Shown here piece by piece: positions 1-5,484 of a stretch of 8,160 bases of DNA (positions are counted from its first letter, which is position 1; each line of letters starts with the position of its first letter). Below the pieces are notes generated by a model. The model ran no database searches, was not told where the DNA came from, and was given only the letters and a program-made list of their open reading frames with translations. The translations under genes and the position numbers were made by a program. This stretch comes from an uncultured Oscillospiraceae bacterium (GTDB lineage: Bacteria > Bacillota > Clostridia > Oscillospirales > Oscillospiraceae): NCBI GenBank assembly GCA_947627085.1, contig CANQUO010000093.1, forward strand, positions 1 to 8,160, read 5' to 3'.

Positions 1-1225
1 GGTCAACGCCTAAAGTCCCCATGAGCCGCCGGTTGCCGGCCAGCACCGTGTGTCCCTCCACGCCGGCCTTTACGCCCATGCCCGCAAGCTCCTCGACGGA
101 GGAGGCGTCCCCGGTCCCGCTGTCGGAAAGGCCGGCTGCCTCGACTATGGCCCGGGCGATGGGGTGGGTGGAAAAGCGCTCGGCCTTCGCGGCGAGGGTC
201 AGGAGCTCCTTTTCGCTCATGGTCACTGACGTTACCCTCGTGACCCTGAAGGTCCCCTTCGTCAGGGTGCCGGTCTTGTCGAATACCACGGTCCCGGCCT
301 TTGAAAGGGCCTCAAGGTAGTTGGAGCCCTTGACAAGTATCCCCCGCTTTGAGGCCCCGCCGATGCCGCCGAAGAAGCTCAGGGGCACCGATATCACAAG
401 GGCGCAGGGGCAGGACACCACCAAAAATACCAGCGCCCTGTGTATCCACTTCATCCATGGCTCATGGACAATCAGCGGCGGCAGGATTCCCAGGGCCAAC
501 GCGGCAAAGACCACCGCCGGGGTATAATATCTGGCGAACCTTGTGATGAAGTTCTCCGTCCGGGCCTTGCGCTCCGAGGAGTTTTCCACCATATCGAGTA
601 TCCTGGCCACCGTGGACTGGGCGTAGACGCTGTCCACCCGGGCGGCGAGGACGGAATTTAAGTTTATGGTCCCGGACACAAGGGCGTCCCCGGGGCCCAC
701 ATCTCTTGGCACGGATTCGCCGGTCATGGCGGCGGTGTTCACACTGCCCGTCCCCTCCAGCACCGTGGCGTCCAGGGGCACCCGCTCGCCGGGGCGGACG
801 ACGATGGTCTCCCCCACCGCCACGTCCTCCGGGTCCACCTCCACCGTCTCGCCCTCACGTATGACGTTGGCAAACTCGGGGCGTATGTCCATAAGGGCGG
901 CTATGGACCTGCGGGACTTGCCCACGGCCACGGACTGGAACAGCTCCCCCACCTGGTAGAAGAGCATCACCGCCACGCCCTCGGCGTACTCGCCGGTGCA
1001 CATGGCGCCGATGGTGGCCACGGACATGAGAAAGTTTTCGTCAAATATCTGCCCGTGGCAGATGTTCTCTATCGAGCGCCACAGCACGTCCCAGCCCACG
1101 GTGAAATAGGGCACGAGGAAAGCCAACAATTTCCAATATCCCTCCAGGGGAACGAGCTCCGCCGCGATAAAAAGGGCGAAGCCCACGATTATGCGCGCAA
1201 GCGTCAGCTTATGTCGACGGGTCAT
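1..1225 (-). CDS. cadA: Heavy-metal-translocating P1B-type ATPase (Cd/Zn/Pb type), 3' end cut by window
   Basis: Membrane pump that exports soft divalent metals using ATP; 408 residues are visible from the start and the C-terminal part lies outside the window. Seen in order: N-terminal hydrophobic helices (about residues 8-45), a further membrane pair (about 65-95), the actuator domain with TGE at 168-170, membrane helices around 235-285 with the metal-binding CPC at 272-274 (SCPCALVIS), the phosphorylation motif DKTGT with Asp316, and the N-domain HP dipeptide at 354-355. The CPCALVISVPL and GGIGGASKRG context is typical of the cadmium/zinc/lead branch (family knowledge). The C-terminal selectivity residues cannot be checked. 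There is no N-terminal HMA domain; the first residues lead straight into a membrane helix, and an HMA protein is encoded separately 42 bases upstream. A GGAGGGAG ribosome site just upstream supports the start. Third gene of the ArsR-HMA-ATPase operon. Confidence 0.93.
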   Translation of the reverse strand, partial: MTRRHKLTLARIIVGFALFIAAELVPLEGYWKLLAFLVPYFTVGWDVLWRSIENICHGQIFDENFLMSVATIGAMCTGEYAEGVAVMLFYQVGELFQSVAVGKSRRSIAALMDIRPEFANVIREGETVEVDPEDVAVGETIVVRPGERVPLDATVLEGTGSVNTAAMTGESVPRDVGPGDALVSGTINLNSVLAARVDSVYAQSTVARILDMVENSSERKARTENFITRFARYYTPAVVFAALALGILPPLIVHEPWMKWIHRALVFLVVSCPCALVISVPLSFFGGIGGASKRGILVKGSNYLEALSKAGTVVFDKTGTLTKGTFRVTRVTSVTMSEKELLTLAAKAERFSTHPIARAIVEAAGLSDSGTGDASSVEELAGMGVKAGVEGHTVLAGNRRLMGTLGVD

Positions 1226-1267
1226 GAAACTCCCTCCATATTTATAATGTTATCCCGCAAAAGCGCC

Positions 1268-1486
1268 TTACCGGCATATGACGCAGTCCGGCTCCACTCT
1301 GCGGCAGACGCGGACCACCTCGTCCATTATCTCCTCAAAGCGGCTGTCCTCCGCGTCCACGGTCATTTTCTGTGTGAGGAAGTTTACGCTGGCGTCGTTC
1401 ACGCCGTCAAGCTTTTTGATGTGCCTCTCCATCTTCGCCGCGCAGTTGGCGCAGTCCAGGTCCCGAAGCCTGTATATCTTTTTCAT
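1268..1486 (-). CDS. Stand-alone heavy-metal-associated (HMA) domain protein
   Basis: A 72-residue single-domain HMA protein (ferredoxin-like beta-alpha-beta-beta-alpha-beta fold), probably a cytoplasmic metal chaperone or a detached metal-binding domain for the adjacent ATPase. The binding loop DCANC places Cys12 and Cys15 where the family has GMxCxxC; it is followed by the usual helix and a GVNDASVNF strand. Asp replaces the Met of the usual GMxC loop. An additional CxxC pair, Cys68 and Cys71, sits at the extreme C-terminus (DCVICR), with Cys61 before it, which is more than a minimal HMA domain carries. A GGAGG at 1496-1500 on the minus strand precedes the ATG at good spacing. It lies 46 bases after the ArsR gene and 42 bases before the ATPase, so the three are almost certainly co-transcribed. 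Supplying metal to the pump is inferred from context. Confidence 0.9.
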   Translation of the reverse strand: MKKIYRLRDLDCANCAAKMERHIKKLDGVNDASVNFLTQKMTVDAEDSRFEEIMDEVVRVCRRVEPDCVICR

Positions 1487-1532
1487 TGTATGTAACCTCC
1501 TGAAATTATTTTTTGATTTGCGCGATGCCGGC

Positions 1533-1892
1533 TCACTCCAGCACGTGGCTCAGGCCCTGGCCGATTATGCTCCTGACGTGGTCGTCGGCCAGAAAGCAGA
1601 TGATGTTCTTCCCCTCCCGCCGGGAGGATATGAGCTTGCTCTGCTTGAGTATCCTCAGCTGGTGGGAGATGGCCGACTGGCTTATGCCCAAAAGCTCGGC
1701 TATGTCGCACACGCACATCTCCGACTCCATGAGCACAAACATTATCTTCATCCTGGTGGAGTCGCCGAACATCTTGAAAAGGTCCGCCAGCTCATAGAGG
1801 GTATCGTCGTCCGGGAGGCTCTCCCGGACCCTGCCCACCACGTCCGCGTGGGTGCCGGGCTCCTCGCACATGAGCTCGTTTATTTCATCCAT
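1533..1892 (-). CDS. ArsR/SmtB-family metal-sensing repressor (CadC/SmtB/CzrA-like)
   Basis: A 119-residue winged helix-turn-helix repressor that releases operator DNA when it binds metal. The recognition segment is visible as DIAELLGISQSAISHQLRIL (about residues 63-82), followed by the wing with SRREGKNI. Both known metal sites of the family appear present. The alpha3N-type ligands are Cys60 and Cys62 (CVCD), with Cys9 and possibly His15 at the N-terminus. The alpha5 zinc site is Asp103, His105, His116 and Glu119, with the same D-x-H-(10)-H-x2-E spacing as cyanobacterial SmtB. A sensor with both sites resembles CadC/SmtB, so Cd, Zn or Pb are the likely inducers, in line with the downstream ATPase; the exact metal cannot be read from sequence. 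The start follows an AAAGGATG ribosome site. It is the first gene of the operon and probably controls itself through the operator at 1908-1929. Confidence 0.93.
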   Translation of the reverse strand: MDEINELMCEEPGTHADVVGRVRESLPDDDTLYELADLFKMFGDSTRMKIMFVLMESEMCVCDIAELLGISQSAISHQLRILKQSKLISSRREGKNIICFLADDHVRSIIGQGLSHVLE

Positions 1893-1907
1893 ATGTATTC
1901 ATCCTTT

Positions 1908-1929
1908 CATATGAACAGATGTTCATGTG
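1908..1929 (-). promoter_or_regulatory. ArsR/SmtB-type operator (10-2-10 inverted repeat)
   Basis: The core reads ATGAACA-GA-TGTTCAT, a perfect 7-2-7 dyad at 1911-1926, and symmetry extends to 10-2-10 with one mismatch. TGAACA-N2-TGTTCA is the typical core of ArsR/SmtB operators of the 12-2-12 class (family knowledge). It lies just downstream of the predicted transcription start and upstream of the repressor's ribosome site, where bound repressor would block transcription of the whole operon. Confidence 0.85.
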
Positions 1930-1939
1930 TTATGGCCGT

Positions 1940-1968
1940 ATTATAACCCCCTTACACCTCCCTGTCAA
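1940..1968 (-). promoter_or_regulatory. Consensus SigA promoter of the metal-efflux operon
   Basis: On the minus strand, TTGACA (1968-1963) and TATAAT (1945-1940) are separated by exactly 17 bases, matching the housekeeping consensus at all twelve positions. The predicted start is near 1933, immediately before the ArsR operator. A promoter this strong needs tight repression, which fits the adjacent dyad. Confidence 0.88.
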
Positions 1969-1988
1969 TAGGGTCCGGCAAATTAAAT

Positions 1989-2005
1989 GGTTACAAAGTT
2001 GTAAC
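1989..2005 (+). promoter_or_regulatory. Candidate response-regulator box GGTTAC-N5-TGTAAC, overlapping a 7-2-7 dyad
   Basis: Two hexamers, GGTTAC and TGTAAC, sit 11 bp apart start to start, close to the WalR direct-repeat consensus TGTWAH-N5-TGTWAH known from Bacillus and Staphylococcus. The same bases can be read as the inverted repeat GTTACAA-AG-TTGTAAC, so a dimeric repressor is an alternative reading. It lies about 170 bp upstream of the promoter of the wall-hydrolase unit. The regulator assignment is inference. Confidence 0.4.
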
Positions 2006-2006
2006 T

Positions 2007-2024
2007 ATTTTTTTCGAAAAAAAT
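2007..2024. repeat. 18-bp perfect A/T palindrome around TCGA
   Basis: The sequence ATTTTTTTCGAAAAAAAT is self-complementary over all 18 bases. It lies between the two divergent promoters, 39 bases from the -35 of the metal operon. It could be a weak protein site or intrinsically bent A-tract DNA. It is not an obvious terminator for either neighbour because both transcribe away from it. Confidence 0.5.
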
Positions 2025-2158
2025 TTTTCCCTTTCTGTTCCGCGGGCCGAATTTCGGTCTGTTTTTTACAATACTTTGGGAAAATTGGGCGCGGAATCCC
2101 CCACATATTGCGGTAAAACCTCCCCAAGAGGGTTACATAACATTTTTTCGAGAAGATA

Positions 2159-2187
2159 TTGACAAACAGGATACAATGTGTTACAAT
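2159..2187 (+). promoter_or_regulatory. SigA-type promoter of the small-gene/NlpC-P60 unit
   Basis: TTGACA (2159-2164) and TACAAT (2182-2187) are separated by 17 bases, eleven of twelve consensus positions. The predicted start is near 2194, some 25 bases before the start codon of the first gene. The -10 lies inside a set of three TTACAAT-like repeats, so a regulator bound there would cover the promoter core. Confidence 0.8.
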
Positions 2188-2198
2188 TCGGTTACGAT
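2171..2198 (+). promoter_or_regulatory. Three helically phased TTACAAT-like direct repeats over the -10 and +1
   Basis: ATACAAT (2171-2177), TTACAAT (2181-2187) and TTACGAT (2192-2198) recur at 10 and 11 bp, one helical turn each. The last two read as TGTTAC-AATTC-GGTTAC (2179-2195), close to the WalR consensus TGTWAH-N5-TGTWAH. OmpR-family regulators bind such tandem sites. The position over the core promoter suggests repression, although one repeat doubles as the -10 element and part of the match may come from that. Confidence 0.45.
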
Positions 2199-2218
2199 AT
2201 CGATGAGGAGGTCACATG

Positions 2219-2515
2219 ATGCCCGCAACCGCAAACAAGGCCATGCTTGAATACCGTGGCCGGCCCCTCCGCCGTAAGGACAACATCCTGTACTACGGTA
2301 GTATGTCGGATAAATACATCATAATGATGCAGATAACCGACACGAAGAAAGTCGATGACATGGACGTGGCCAGCAGGGTCGTCGTCCAGCTCCAGTACAC
2401 CGATCCCGACCTCAAGAGCCGCGACCGGGTCGTAAAGAGAACAGAGAAGAACGGCCTCTACGCCGCCATGGACGTCGCCGCCGTGTGGCTCGAAAGAGCC
2501 CTGTCGGCCAAATGA
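2219..2515 (+). CDS. Small conserved-looking protein of unknown function
   Basis: A 98-residue soluble protein with no signal peptide, membrane segment or motif I can assign to a named family. The N-terminal half has EYRGRPLRRKDNILYYGSMSDK, then a hydrophobic beta-like stretch (YIIMMQI). A charged middle follows with DPDLKSRDRVVKRTEKN, and the end is helix-like (LYAAMDVAAVWLERALS). The alternation suggests a compact alpha/beta domain. Two adjacent ATGs exist at 2216 and 2219. AGGAGG ends at 2211, so the second gives a 7-base spacer and is preferred; the first would leave only 4. The stop lies 14 bases before the NlpC/P60 gene with no terminator, so the two are one transcript from the promoter at 2159. 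A role linked to wall hydrolysis is only a guess from co-transcription. Confidence 0.82.
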   Translation: MPATANKAMLEYRGRPLRRKDNILYYGSMSDKYIIMMQITDTKKVDDMDVASRVVVQLQYTDPDLKSRDRVVKRTEKNGLYAAMDVAAVWLERALSAK

Positions 2516-2529
2516 GGAAAGGATAACTC

Positions 2530-3474
2530 ATGAAAAACACATTCAGAAAGATCACAGTCGTCACGATGGCTCTGGCCATTGCGATAAGCATTCTGGTAAT
2601 TCCGGCCCACGCCGCCGGAGGGACCCTGGCCTGGGGCGCGGCCACGGTGGACGCGAGCTCCCTTAACATCCGCAAGGGCCCCGGCACCAACTATGACCGG
2701 GCGGGCATAGTCGCCGGCGGCACCATATTGGTCATCCTTGAGAAAACCAACTCCGAGTGGTACAAGGTCAACTACTCCGGCCTTATCGGCTACGCCTCCA
2801 CCGATTACCTCACCGAGGTCCTGAGAGCCGAAAACTTCAAGGCCGTGGGGACCGTCAACGGCGACGACGTGCGCATGCGCAAGGGCCACTCCACCGACAC
2901 CGACATCATCACCACCTACGACAAGGGCGACAAGGTGAACATCATCGGCATAAACGAGGGCTGGTACAAGGTCACGGGCAACGACGGCACCGGTTACATA
3001 CGCTCCGATTTCGTGGACGTCACCGGGGGCGTGGCCCGCACCAGTAACACCAAGAGCGTCAGCAGTCAGGTCGACACCAACGCCAACAGCGAGTCGGCAA
3101 GCCTGGGCCAGCAGATCGCCAACTACGCCCTCCAGTTTGTGGGTTACCGCTACGTCTACGGCGAGGAGTCCCCCTCCAAGGGCTTTGACTGCTCCGGACT
3201 TATGTACTACGTGTACGGTCAGTTCGGCTATAAGCTCCAGCGCACCGCCCACGACATGTGCATGAACAACGGCAAGGCCGTCTCCAAGTCCGAGCTCCAG
3301 CCCGGCGACCTCATCTTCTTCTCCTCCAACGGCTCCCATGTGGGACACGTCGGAATGTACATAGGAGGCGGACAGTTCGTCCACGCCTCCACCTCCAAGA
3401 CCGGCGTCATAATCTCCGACCTCAGTAGCAGCTACTACACCAGAGTTTACTACGCGGCCCGCCGTATCGTCTGA
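2530..3474 (+). CDS. Secreted SH3b-SH3b-NlpC/P60 peptidoglycan endopeptidase
   Basis: A 314-residue exported cell-wall hydrolase, probably a gamma-D-glutamyl-diamino acid endopeptidase that cuts stem peptides. Residues 1-28 form a Sec signal peptide: basic MKNTFRK, a hydrophobic core and a probable cleavage after AHA. Two bacterial SH3 domains follow (about 36-96 and 103-166); each has the N/R-x-R-K-G-x-x-T signature (LNIRKGPGTNYD and VRMRKGHSTDTD) and a W-Y-K-V strand. A Ser/Asn-rich linker (about 170-192) leads to the NlpC/P60 domain (about 193-314). Its catalytic Cys221 is in FDCSGL, His273 is in HVGMYIG, and a third polar residue is probably His285 in FVHAS. All catalytic features look intact, and the length is normal for this architecture. 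An AGGAAAGGA ribosome site precedes the ATG. Second gene of the unit that starts near 2219; a terminator follows at once. Confidence 0.95.
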   Translation: MKNTFRKITVVTMALAIAISILVIPAHAAGGTLAWGAATVDASSLNIRKGPGTNYDRAGIVAGGTILVILEKTNSEWYKVNYSGLIGYASTDYLTEVLRAENFKAVGTVNGDDVRMRKGHSTDTDIITTYDKGDKVNIIGINEGWYKVTGNDGTGYIRSDFVDVTGGVARTSNTKSVSSQVDTNANSESASLGQQIANYALQFVGYRYVYGEESPSKGFDCSGLMYYVYGQFGYKLQRTAHDMCMNNGKAVSKSELQPGDLIFFSSNGSHVGHVGMYIGGGQFVHASTSKTGVIISDLSSSYYTRVYYAARRIV

Positions 3475-3498
3475 CCCATCCCGCAAAAGCGTGCTTTT

Positions 3499-3530
3499 CC
3501 CCCAACCCTTGAGGTTGGGGGAGCTTTTTT
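3499..3530 (+). terminator. Rho-independent terminator after the NlpC/P60 gene
   Basis: A 9-bp stem, CCCCCAACC (3499-3507) with GGTTGGGGG (3513-3521), and a 5-base loop are followed by AGC and six T residues. It closes the unit that starts near 2194, 25 bases after the stop codon. Confidence 0.93.
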
Positions 3531-3574
3531 CCCCATTTTTCCGCGCTAAAGGCGTTTATTAATACAAATTTAAC

Positions 3575-3603
3575 TTGCATGATGGCGGCGGATATGATAT
3601 AGT
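3575..3603 (+). promoter_or_regulatory. Probable extended -10 promoter of the SurA/PrsA-like gene
   Basis: TTGCAT (3575-3580), a 17-base spacer and TATAGT (3598-3603) with an upstream TG at 3595-3596 form an extended -10 promoter with a weak -35. The overlapping TATGAT at 3593 pairs less well by spacing. Since a terminator ends upstream at 3530, a separate promoter is needed here. Confidence 0.55.
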
Positions 3604-3612
3604 TATCAATCG

Positions 3613-3629
3613 GGCCGGGTTTTCCGGCC
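3613..3629 (+). other. GC-rich hairpin at the predicted 5' end of the SurA/PrsA-like mRNA
   Basis: GGCCGG (3613-3618), loop GTTTT and CCGGCC (3624-3629) form a short, very stable stem almost at the predicted transcript start and about 50 bases before the ribosome site. It may act as a 5' mRNA-stabilising structure. No known riboswitch pattern is recognised. Confidence 0.4.
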
Positions 3630-3677
3630 GGACATGGACATACTTAAAAGTAAAGCATAAGAAAAGGAATGATTTCA

Positions 3678-5261
3678 ATGAGCGAAATGAGCCCCGCCAA
3701 GGCCGCGAGATTAGCCGAGGCCGAGAAGGAGAGAAAGGCCAGGAAGAAGTACAAGATCACGGTAATCACCGTGTGTGTCTGCGTCCTGGTGCTGGTGCTG
3801 TTCGTGGCGGTATTCTCCTCCAATCTCTTCTACAACGTCACCTCAGCCGTTGAGATTGGCGGTTACAAGTTCACCGTGGCCGATTTCAACTTCAATTACG
3901 TGAACACCTACAACAACTATTACAATAACATATACAGCCTCTACGGCTCGTATAGCTCCATCCTGAGCTCCATGCTCCCCGACACCTCCACCTCCCTTTG
4001 GGAGCAGGCGTACCCCGGGGCTGACGACGGCTCCAGCTGGGGCAACTATTTCAAGGACTCCGCCCTCGACCGCATGCGCAGTGTGGCCATGCTGTGCACC
4101 GAGGCCGAGAAGGCCGGGTTTGAGCTCAGCGACGAGGACAAGGCCGCCATCGACAGCACCATCGCCTCCGTCAAGGCCGCCGCCGAGAGCGGCGGGTTCC
4201 CCAACGTCAACTCTTACCTTTCGCGTATGTACGGCAAGGGCATGACTGAGAAGATCTACCGCAGGAATTTAGAGCGCGACTCCCTGGCCGCCGCCTACTC
4301 CGAGAGCGTGGAGTCCGCTCCCACCTACACCCAGGAGCAGAAGGACAGCTACTACGCCGAGCACAAGGACGAGTACGACGTAATCGTCTACCGCACCTAC
4401 TTCATCTCCGGCAACGCCGTGACTGACGACGAGGAGACCGAGGAGGACGAGACCCTGTCCGCCGAGGACGCAATGGCCCAGGCCGAGGCCACCGCCAAGG
4501 ATATCGTGTCCAAGGCCACCTCCGAGCAGGGCTACATCGACGCCGTGGCCGCTCTCCACACCGACGACGAGGATTACGACGCCGACGACGCCACCATGAT
4601 GGAGTCCCGGGGCGCGAACCTGGGCACCGCCATCAAGGATTGGCTCCTCTCCGCCGACCGCAAGGCCGGCGACGTGGAGATGCTGAAAACCCCCGACGAC
4701 TCCTCCAGTCAGGGCTATTACGTGCTCTACTACCTCTCCCGGGACGACAACCAGTATCACGCGGTAAGCGGCTATTACGGCCTCGTGGCCAACGTGAGCG
4801 AGGGCATCTCCAGGGACGATTACAAGACCGACGAGGAGTATGACGAGGCCGTCAAGGGCCTCACGGAGATCAACGGCAAGACGGTCCTCGGCACCTACAC
4901 TAATGGCACGGACAAGACCCTGGAGGGCTTCCAGAAGGCCATGACCGACGCCGGCGACTTCCTCTCCGAGAGCGGCGCCATCACCAGCTCCGGCATCTAC
5001 GATCTGCCCGACAGCCTCTCCGAGTGGCTGCACGATCCCGCGAGAGTCCCCGGCGACACCACAACGGTCTATGACCCCGACTTCGGTTGCTTCGTAGTGT
5101 ATTACTCCAGCGACGACGGCATCTACGCCGACCTCCTGGCCGAGAGCAGTCTGCGCAACGACGATTATGAGTCCTGGTACAACGAGGCCATCGAGCCCTA
5201 CACCGCCAACACCGGCTGGGAGATGCGCTTTGCCGGGAAGATACCCTCTTTGGGCGACTAA
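3678..5261 (+). CDS. Membrane-anchored extracytoplasmic SurA/PrsA-like (parvulin-like) protein
   Basis: A 527-residue protein, probably a surface foldase or chaperone. It has a short Lys/Arg/Glu-rich cytoplasmic head, one membrane segment (about residues 26-46, Val/Cys/Leu-rich), and a large outer part rich in Tyr, Asp and Ser. Around 55-78 is the EIGGYKFTVADFNFNY stretch typical of SurA/PrsA N-domains, followed by helices to about 210. An acidic run (about 250-265) precedes a parvulin-like segment ending in W-L-x(4)-R-K-A-G-D-V and GYYVLYYLSRDD (about 319-360). A similar segment recurs as W-L-x(3)-A-R-V-P-G-D-T and GCFVVYYSSDDG (about 447-483), which suggests an internal duplication. I do not recognise conserved isomerase active-site residues, so catalysis is doubtful. 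The ATG at 3678 is chosen over the one at 3669 because AAAGGA ends at 3668, giving a 9-base spacer. Single-gene unit between two terminators. Confidence 0.85.
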   Translation: MSEMSPAKAARLAEAEKERKARKKYKITVITVCVCVLVLVLFVAVFSSNLFYNVTSAVEIGGYKFTVADFNFNYVNTYNNYYNNIYSLYGSYSSILSSMLPDTSTSLWEQAYPGADDGSSWGNYFKDSALDRMRSVAMLCTEAEKAGFELSDEDKAAIDSTIASVKAAAESGGFPNVNSYLSRMYGKGMTEKIYRRNLERDSLAAAYSESVESAPTYTQEQKDSYYAEHKDEYDVIVYRTYFISGNAVTDDEETEEDETLSAEDAMAQAEATAKDIVSKATSEQGYIDAVAALHTDDEDYDADDATMMESRGANLGTAIKDWLLSADRKAGDVEMLKTPDDSSSQGYYVLYYLSRDDNQYHAVSGYYGLVANVSEGISRDDYKTDEEYDEAVKGLTEINGKTVLGTYTNGTDKTLEGFQKAMTDAGDFLSESGAITSSGIYDLPDSLSEWLHDPARVPGDTTTVYDPDFGCFVVYYSSDDGIYADLLAESSLRNDDYESWYNEAIEPYTANTGWEMRFAGKIPSLGD

Positions 5262-5265
5262 AAAA

Positions 5266-5295
5266 TGCAAAAAAGGCCGTAAGGCCTTTTTTGCA
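5266..5295 (+). terminator. Rho-independent terminator after the SurA/PrsA-like gene
   Basis: A perfect 13-bp stem, TGCAAAAAAGGCC with GGCCTTTTTTGCA, closes on a GTAA (GNRA-type) tetraloop five bases after the stop codon. Because the stem carries A6 on one side and T6 on the other, it could terminate in both directions. Confidence 0.92.
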
Positions 5296-5307
5296 AGGGA
5301 GACGTGC

Positions 5308-5345
5308 GGAAATAATTTTTGAATTAGAATTCAAAAATTATTTCC
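5308..5345. repeat. Perfect 18-bp inverted repeat with 2-base spacer
   Basis: The arm GGAAATAATTTTTGAATT (5308-5325) is repeated as its exact reverse complement at 5328-5345, separated by AG. Three more pairs outside (ACG at 5302-5304 with CGT at 5349-5351) flank a 3-by-3 mismatch. It is not needed for termination, since a complete terminator ends 12 bases earlier. It could be a dispersed palindromic element of the REP or MITE kind, which is inference. Confidence 0.8.
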
Positions 5346-5350
5346 TGCCG

Positions 5351-5387
5351 TTTTGCTACGCGCACCGCAAGCGGCACGCTTGCAAAA
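5351..5387. repeat. Imperfect hairpin, second of a series
   Basis: TTTTGC (5351-5356) pairs with GCAAAA (5382-5387). Inside it GCG pairs with CGC and CCGC with GCGG, interrupted by small internal loops. It starts directly after the 18-bp palindrome and has no run of T on the plus-strand side, so it does not look like an ordinary terminator. Confidence 0.55.
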
Positions 5388-5396
5388 CAAAAGGTA

Positions 5397-5427
5397 ATTT
5401 TCGCGACGTACATGCCGCCGCGAAAAT
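5397..5427. repeat. 9-bp stem hairpin, third of a series
   Basis: ATTTTCGCG (5397-5405) pairs exactly with CGCGAAAAT (5419-5427) around a 13-base loop that itself contains ACGT and CATG palindromes. Together with its neighbours it makes 5308-5469 almost continuously folded. Confidence 0.55.
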
Positions 5428-5443
5428 CATTTTGATAGTTTTT

Positions 5444-5474
5444 CAAAGCGGCTCTTAGGGGCCGCTTTGGTTTT
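5444..5474 (+). terminator. 11-bp stem-loop with short T run just before the decarboxylase
   Basis: CAAAGCGGCTC (5444-5454) pairs with GGGCCGCTTTG (5459-5469) through one G-T pair, with loop TTAG, followed by GTTTT. This is terminator-like, but it ends at the decarboxylase ribosome site (AGGAG 5475-5479). It could therefore be a weak read-through terminator, an attenuator, or a structure that limits translation. No clear promoter is seen between 5296 and the gene, so the decarboxylase may depend on read-through. Confidence 0.5.
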
Positions 5475-5484
5475 AGGAGACGCT

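Larger units (their letters stand above)
1969..2158. other. AT-rich divergent intergenic region
   Basis: Part of the 320-odd bases between the divergent ArsR gene and the small gene beginning near 2219. No convincing coding region or RNA gene is seen. It contains a GTTACAA-AG-TTGTAAC dyad (1990-2005), an 18-bp A/T palindrome centred on TCGA (2007-2024), and a second short dyad GTTA-CA-TAAC near 2132-2141. It is much more AT-rich than the flanking genes, as expected for regulatory DNA. Confidence 0.6.

Noticed and set aside
21..959. Several plus-strand frames at the left end
   Set aside because: They are antisense to the P-type ATPase, whose DKTGT, CPC and TGE motifs establish the minus strand as coding.
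1278..1946. Plus-strand frame of 222 codons across the HMA and ArsR genes
   Set aside because: It crosses two genes with clear families on the other strand and also runs through their promoter and operator.
2172..2177. First TACAAT as the -10 of the forward promoter
   Set aside because: It is only 7 bases from the TTGACA; the second TACAAT at 2182 gives the optimal 17-base spacer.
2458..3486. Long minus-strand open frame of 342 codons opposite the NlpC/P60 gene
   Set aside because: It is the mirror of a GC-rich plus-strand gene with clear signal peptide, SH3 and catalytic motifs. The product is low-complexity Val/Gly/Ala/His and there is no ribosome site or family similarity.
4269..5270. 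Minus-strand open frame of 333 codons opposite the SurA/PrsA-like gene
   Set aside because: Its Val/Gly/Leu-rich, repetitive composition is what the antisense of GAC/GAG/TAC-rich codons gives, and its start lies within the terminator.
5467..5484. TTG start extending the decarboxylase by six residues
   Set aside because: It lies in the 3' arm of a hairpin without an upstream ribosome site, while ATG 5485 has AGGAG at good spacing.
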